Below, piece after piece: positions 7,042 through 10,435 of a DNA stretch of 10,435 bases. Under the pieces are notes generated by a model, which was not told the DNA's origin, did no database searches, and saw nothing but the letters and a program-made list of their open reading frames with translations. Source of the stretch: Roseomonas sp. (GTDB taxonomy: Bacteria > Pseudomonadota > Alphaproteobacteria > Acetobacterales > Acetobacteraceae); NCBI GenBank assembly GCA_020249415.1, contig JADCFR010000143.1, positions 1-10,435 of the forward strand, read 5' to 3'. A program made the translations under genes and the position numbers. Numbering within the stretch: position 1 is the stretch's first letter; every line of letters starts with the position of its first letter.

Positions 7042-8607
7042 ATGTATGATGTGATCGTGGTCGGCGCAGGTTCATCAGGGGCCACCCTGGCAGCACGGCT
7101 ATCTGAGGATTCGCATCGGCGCGTTCTGCTCCTGGAAGCAGGGCGTGATTGGCGCGCGGCGGAAGCGCCGGCCGCTTTGCGCAGCCCCAATATCGTGCCC
7201 TTCATGCATGACCCCGCGCATCAGGCCGCCTGGCAATGGCCAGGCTTGATGACGCGCCGTACCCGCGCTCAGGCGCCCAAATTCTATTGGCGCGGCAAGG
7301 CACTGGGCGGTTCTTCCACAGTCAATGCGCAAATCGCCATTCGCGGCGTGCCTGCCGCCTTCGATGCCTGGGCTGAGGCAGGGTGTGAGGGCTGGTCGGC
7401 CAATGATGTCATGCCGATTTTCGATGCCATCGAAGATGATGCGAATTACGGCCTACCCGGCAAACGCCAGGGCGGCCCCATCCCGGTTTGGCGCATGCCG
7501 GAAGAAAACTGGGGCGCGGTTGATTGCGCTCTCCGTGACGCGGCGCGCATGGCGGGCTATCCTGTCAAAGCCGATCTGAATGCGCCGGATGGTGAAGGGC
7601 TTTCCTGCAACCCGATCAATCTGCGGCATGGCCAGCGCGTGACCACCAATGATGGCTATCTGGAACCGGCACGCGGGCGCGCGAACCTGACCATTCGCGG
7701 CAATGCGCTGGTGGATCGCGTGATCTTCGAAGGGCGCCGCGCTGTTGGTGTGCGTGTGCGCTTCGGCGCTGGCGCCTTTGAGGATATCAGCGCACGAGAG
7801 GTGGTGCTTTGCGCCGGCGCCATCCATAGCCCCTGCATCTTGATGCGCAGCGGCATCGGCCCCGCCGCGGCCTTGCAGGCCTTGGGCATTAGCGTGCTGC
7901 AGGATGCGCCTGCCGTCGGGCAGCATTTCATGGACCACCCGATCCTGCGCGCGAGCCTCGCCCTCAAGCCCCGCTTTCGCGCGCAAGGGGCTGATGCGCG
8001 CCATACGAATTGCTGCCTGACCTATAGCAGCGGGCTCGGCGGCGGCGGAGAGCGTGACATGATCATCATCGCCTATAATCATCGCGGCCTGGCGGATGGT
8101 GGCGTCGCGCCCAATGGCGGCATTGGGGTGGCGCTTTATGATGCGCTATCGCGTGGTGAGGTGCGCTTGACCTCCGCCGATCCTGATGCGCAGCCGGTGG
8201 TTGAGGAAAACATGCTGGACCACCCCGCAGACCGGCTGCGCATGCGCGATGGTGTGCGTCGTCTTGCGAAGCTTTGCGCCCTGTCGCCGGTGACGGAGAT
8301 TGCGGATGCCATCACCTTCGGCGAGACCACGCTTTCCATGACCGAGGCTGCCGCGCTTGCGGATGATGCGCTGGATCAGCTCATGCTCGATCAGGCGGGC
8401 GATATCCAGCACGCCGCCGGCACCTGCCGTATGACCGCGTATGAAGACCCGCGCGGTGTGGTGGACCCGGATTTGAAGCTGCGCGGTATGGAAGGCGTAC
8501 GCGTGGCCGATGCCTCCATCATGCCCTATGATTGCCGCGCCAATCTGCATTTCACCTGTGTGATGATCGGCGAGGCGGCGGCGCGAAGGATGCGCGCAGC
8601 CGGGTGA
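7042..8607 (+). CDS. GMC family FAD-dependent oxidoreductase (choline/alcohol dehydrogenase-like)
   Basis: The 521-residue protein is a full-length glucose-methanol-choline (GMC) oxidoreductase. It has the FAD dinucleotide-binding motif GAGSSG (8-13) with LLLEAG at the end of the second strand, GMC signature 1 around RGKALGGSSTVN (84-95) and signature 2 GAIHSPCILMRSGIG (259-273). The C-terminal part contains the catalytic pair: H457 in HAAGTCRM, and N501 in NLHFT, matching the His/Asn of choline oxidase-type enzymes. It should oxidise a primary or secondary alcohol to aldehyde or ketone, handing electrons to oxygen or a respiratory acceptor; the alcohol is not predictable. No signal peptide is evident. 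AGGAG at 7028-7032 lies nine bases before the ATG. It is the last gene of the run beginning at trpB. Confidence 0.93.
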   Translation: MYDVIVVGAGSSGATLAARLSEDSHRRVLLLEAGRDWRAAEAPAALRSPNIVPFMHDPAHQAAWQWPGLMTRRTRAQAPKFYWRGKALGGSSTVNAQIAIRGVPAAFDAWAEAGCEGWSANDVMPIFDAIEDDANYGLPGKRQGGPIPVWRMPEENWGAVDCALRDAARMAGYPVKADLNAPDGEGLSCNPINLRHGQRVTTNDGYLEPARGRANLTIRGNALVDRVIFEGRRAVGVRVRFGAGAFEDISAREVVLCAGAIHSPCILMRSGIGPAAALQALGISVLQDAPAVGQHFMDHPILRASLALKPRFRAQGADARHTNCCLTYSSGLGGGGERDMIIIAYNHRGLADGGVAPNGGIGVALYDALSRGEVRLTSADPDAQPVVEENMLDHPADRLRMRDGVRRLAKLCALSPVTEIADAITFGETTLSMTEAAALADDALDQLMLDQAGDIQHAAGTCRMTAYEDPRGVVDPDLKLRGMEGVRVADASIMPYDCRANLHFTCVMIGEAAARRMRAAG

Positions 8608-8655
8608 AGGCAGTCTATTCCTTATTTCGTTATTGTGGTGCCGTTGAAAACAGTG

Positions 8656-8678
8656 AAGGAAAGGAAATGTCAGAATGA
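8656..8678 (+). promoter_or_regulatory. Tandem ribosome-binding sites and three-codon reading frame before the pRiA4b-like gene
   Basis: Two overlapping AAGGAA motifs (8656-8661 and 8661-8666) precede two ATG codons. The first ATG (8667) opens a three-codon frame, ATG TCA GAA TGA, whose stop overlaps the start ATG of the following gene at 8675 as ATGA. The first AAGGAA is five bases from the first ATG and the second is eight bases from the second. This arrangement could allow stop-start coupling, but a chance ATG in an A-rich leader is equally possible. Confidence 0.35.
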
Positions 8679-9271
8679 AAATCGCCCGCCTCAAGATCAC
8701 GCTGGATGATGTGGAACCCCGGGTCATGCGCCGGGTTGAGGTGCCTTTCGACATTCGGCTTGACCGGCTGCATCTGGTCATCCAGGTAGCCATGGGCTGG
8801 ACCAATAGCCACCTTTTTGAGTTTCGGCTTGGTGAGGAGGGTTGGGGTATTCCGGACCGAGATTTCCCGGATGAAGCGCAGGATGCGCGCAAGGCGCGAC
8901 TCTCAATGTTTTTGACAGAGTATGGCAAAAAGAAATTCGACTATATCTATGATTTCGGTGATTGCTGGGAACACACTATCTCTATCGAAAAAATTCTGGA
9001 AGCTGCGCCTGGCCAGGAATATCCCTGCCTTATCGAGGCCGAAGGAAATTGCCCCCCAGAGGATGTTGGCGGCTATCCCGGCTATGAGGAGCTGCTTGCT
9101 GTCAAGGCAGACCCGGCACATGAACGACGCAAAGAATTCGAACAATGGATGGATCTTGACGCGTTTGATCCCAGAACACCCGATACTGCTTTCATCAGGC
9201 TCGCCTTGAAGGCTTTGGCGAAGAAATGGGCACCAAAGCCAAGAACCAAGTCAGCGAAGCCGGGACCATAA
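8675..9271 (+). CDS. Plasmid pRiA4b ORF-3-like family protein
   Basis: The 198-residue protein belongs to the family named after ORF-3 of plasmid pRiA4b, also found as the IS1096 accessory ORF (IS1096_ORF3/TnpR-like). Diagnostic blocks are LKITLDDVEPRVMRRVEVP (6-24), HLVIQVAMGWTNSHLFEF (33-50), YDFGDCWEH (92-100) and CPPEDVGGYPGY (126-137). Molecular function is not established for the family. It occurs on plasmids, in insertion elements and as scattered chromosomal copies. No transposase, inverted repeats or target duplication is visible here. Hand counting 8881-9000 gives 50 of 120 bases G/C, against 40 of 60 in trpB at 2221-2280, which suggests a different origin. The last 30 residues are Lys/Pro-rich. 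The stop codon lies in the loop of a hairpin shared with the convergent hemB gene. Confidence 0.88.
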   Translation: MKIARLKITLDDVEPRVMRRVEVPFDIRLDRLHLVIQVAMGWTNSHLFEFRLGEEGWGIPDRDFPDEAQDARKARLSMFLTEYGKKKFDYIYDFGDCWEHTISIEKILEAAPGQEYPCLIEAEGNCPPEDVGGYPGYEELLAVKADPAHERRKEFEQWMDLDAFDPRTPDTAFIRLALKALAKKWAPKPRTKSAKPGP

Positions 9272-9285
9272 GCCGGTTCGCTGAC
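9250..9285. terminator. Hairpin at the convergent gene ends (probable terminator)
   Basis: GTCAGCGAA (9250-9258) pairs perfectly with TTCGCTGAC (9277-9285), and CCGG (9260-9263) with CCGG (9273-9276). One G (9259) is bulged and the loop has nine bases. The stem contains the last codons of the pRiA4b-like gene, whose TAA (9269-9271) is in the loop, and ends two bases from the hemB stop. On the - strand it is followed by the T-rich TTGGTTCTTGG, so it best suits termination of hemB. On the + strand no T-run follows. A bidirectional role is plausible given the convergent layout. Confidence 0.65.
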
Positions 9286-9287
9286 AC

Positions 9288-10435
<1,148 letters not shown>

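Noticed and set aside
8146..8928. 260-codon - strand frame spanning the end of the GMC gene and the start of the pRiA4b-like gene
   Set aside because: It runs opposite two confident genes and shows no domain.
8675..9271. Complete insertion sequence carrying the pRiA4b ORF-3-like gene
   Set aside because: No transposase, terminal inverted repeats or target-site duplication could be found around it.

Overview
The window looks like chromosomal DNA of a GC-rich alphaproteobacterium. The order of the protein families and the metal-site type of HemB fit Rhodospirillales/Acetobacteraceae best, but that placement is inferred from general resemblance and was not searched. Coding density is high. No stretch over 100 bases lacks a gene, and I see no rRNA, tRNA, CRISPR array, insertion sequence or prophage gene. 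All window-internal genes read as intact; the two edge genes are cut by the window ends.

Left part (1-1502, + strand): the last 60 residues of a SelO protein adenylyltransferase; an Nfu/NifU-type iron-sulfur carrier (255-821); and a RutE-like nitroreductase (865-1464), closed by a clean 9-bp GC hairpin. A two-tier hairpin lies in the short gap between selO and nfu.

Middle (1544-8607, + strand): trpB and trpA, the two subunits of tryptophan synthase, with trpB starting at TTG. After a 34-base gap come a family III CoA-transferase, an alpha/beta hydrolase, a membrane-anchored TPR protein and a GMC-family FAD oxidoreductase. Adjacent genes overlap by 1-4 bases or lie 25-34 bases apart, so one transcript could cover all six. 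The last four genes suggest oxidation and CoA activation of a small organic compound, but no substrate can be read from the sequence.

Right part (8608-10435): a stand-alone pRiA4b ORF-3-like gene on the + strand, with distinctly lower GC than its neighbours in the sample counted. It meets convergently a - strand pair, the 3' end of an O-acetylhomoserine sulfhydrylase-like gene followed by hemB with a 4-base overlap. A long hairpin at the convergence overlaps the stop codon of the pRiA4b-like gene and probably terminates transcription on one or both strands.

Overall this is mostly housekeeping DNA. I did not find a convincing new defence, mobile or RNA system. The parts most worth a second look are the uncharacterised periplasmic domain of the TPR protein, the unusual gene string after trpBA, the low-GC pRiA4b-like gene with its three-codon upstream reading frame, and the hairpins.
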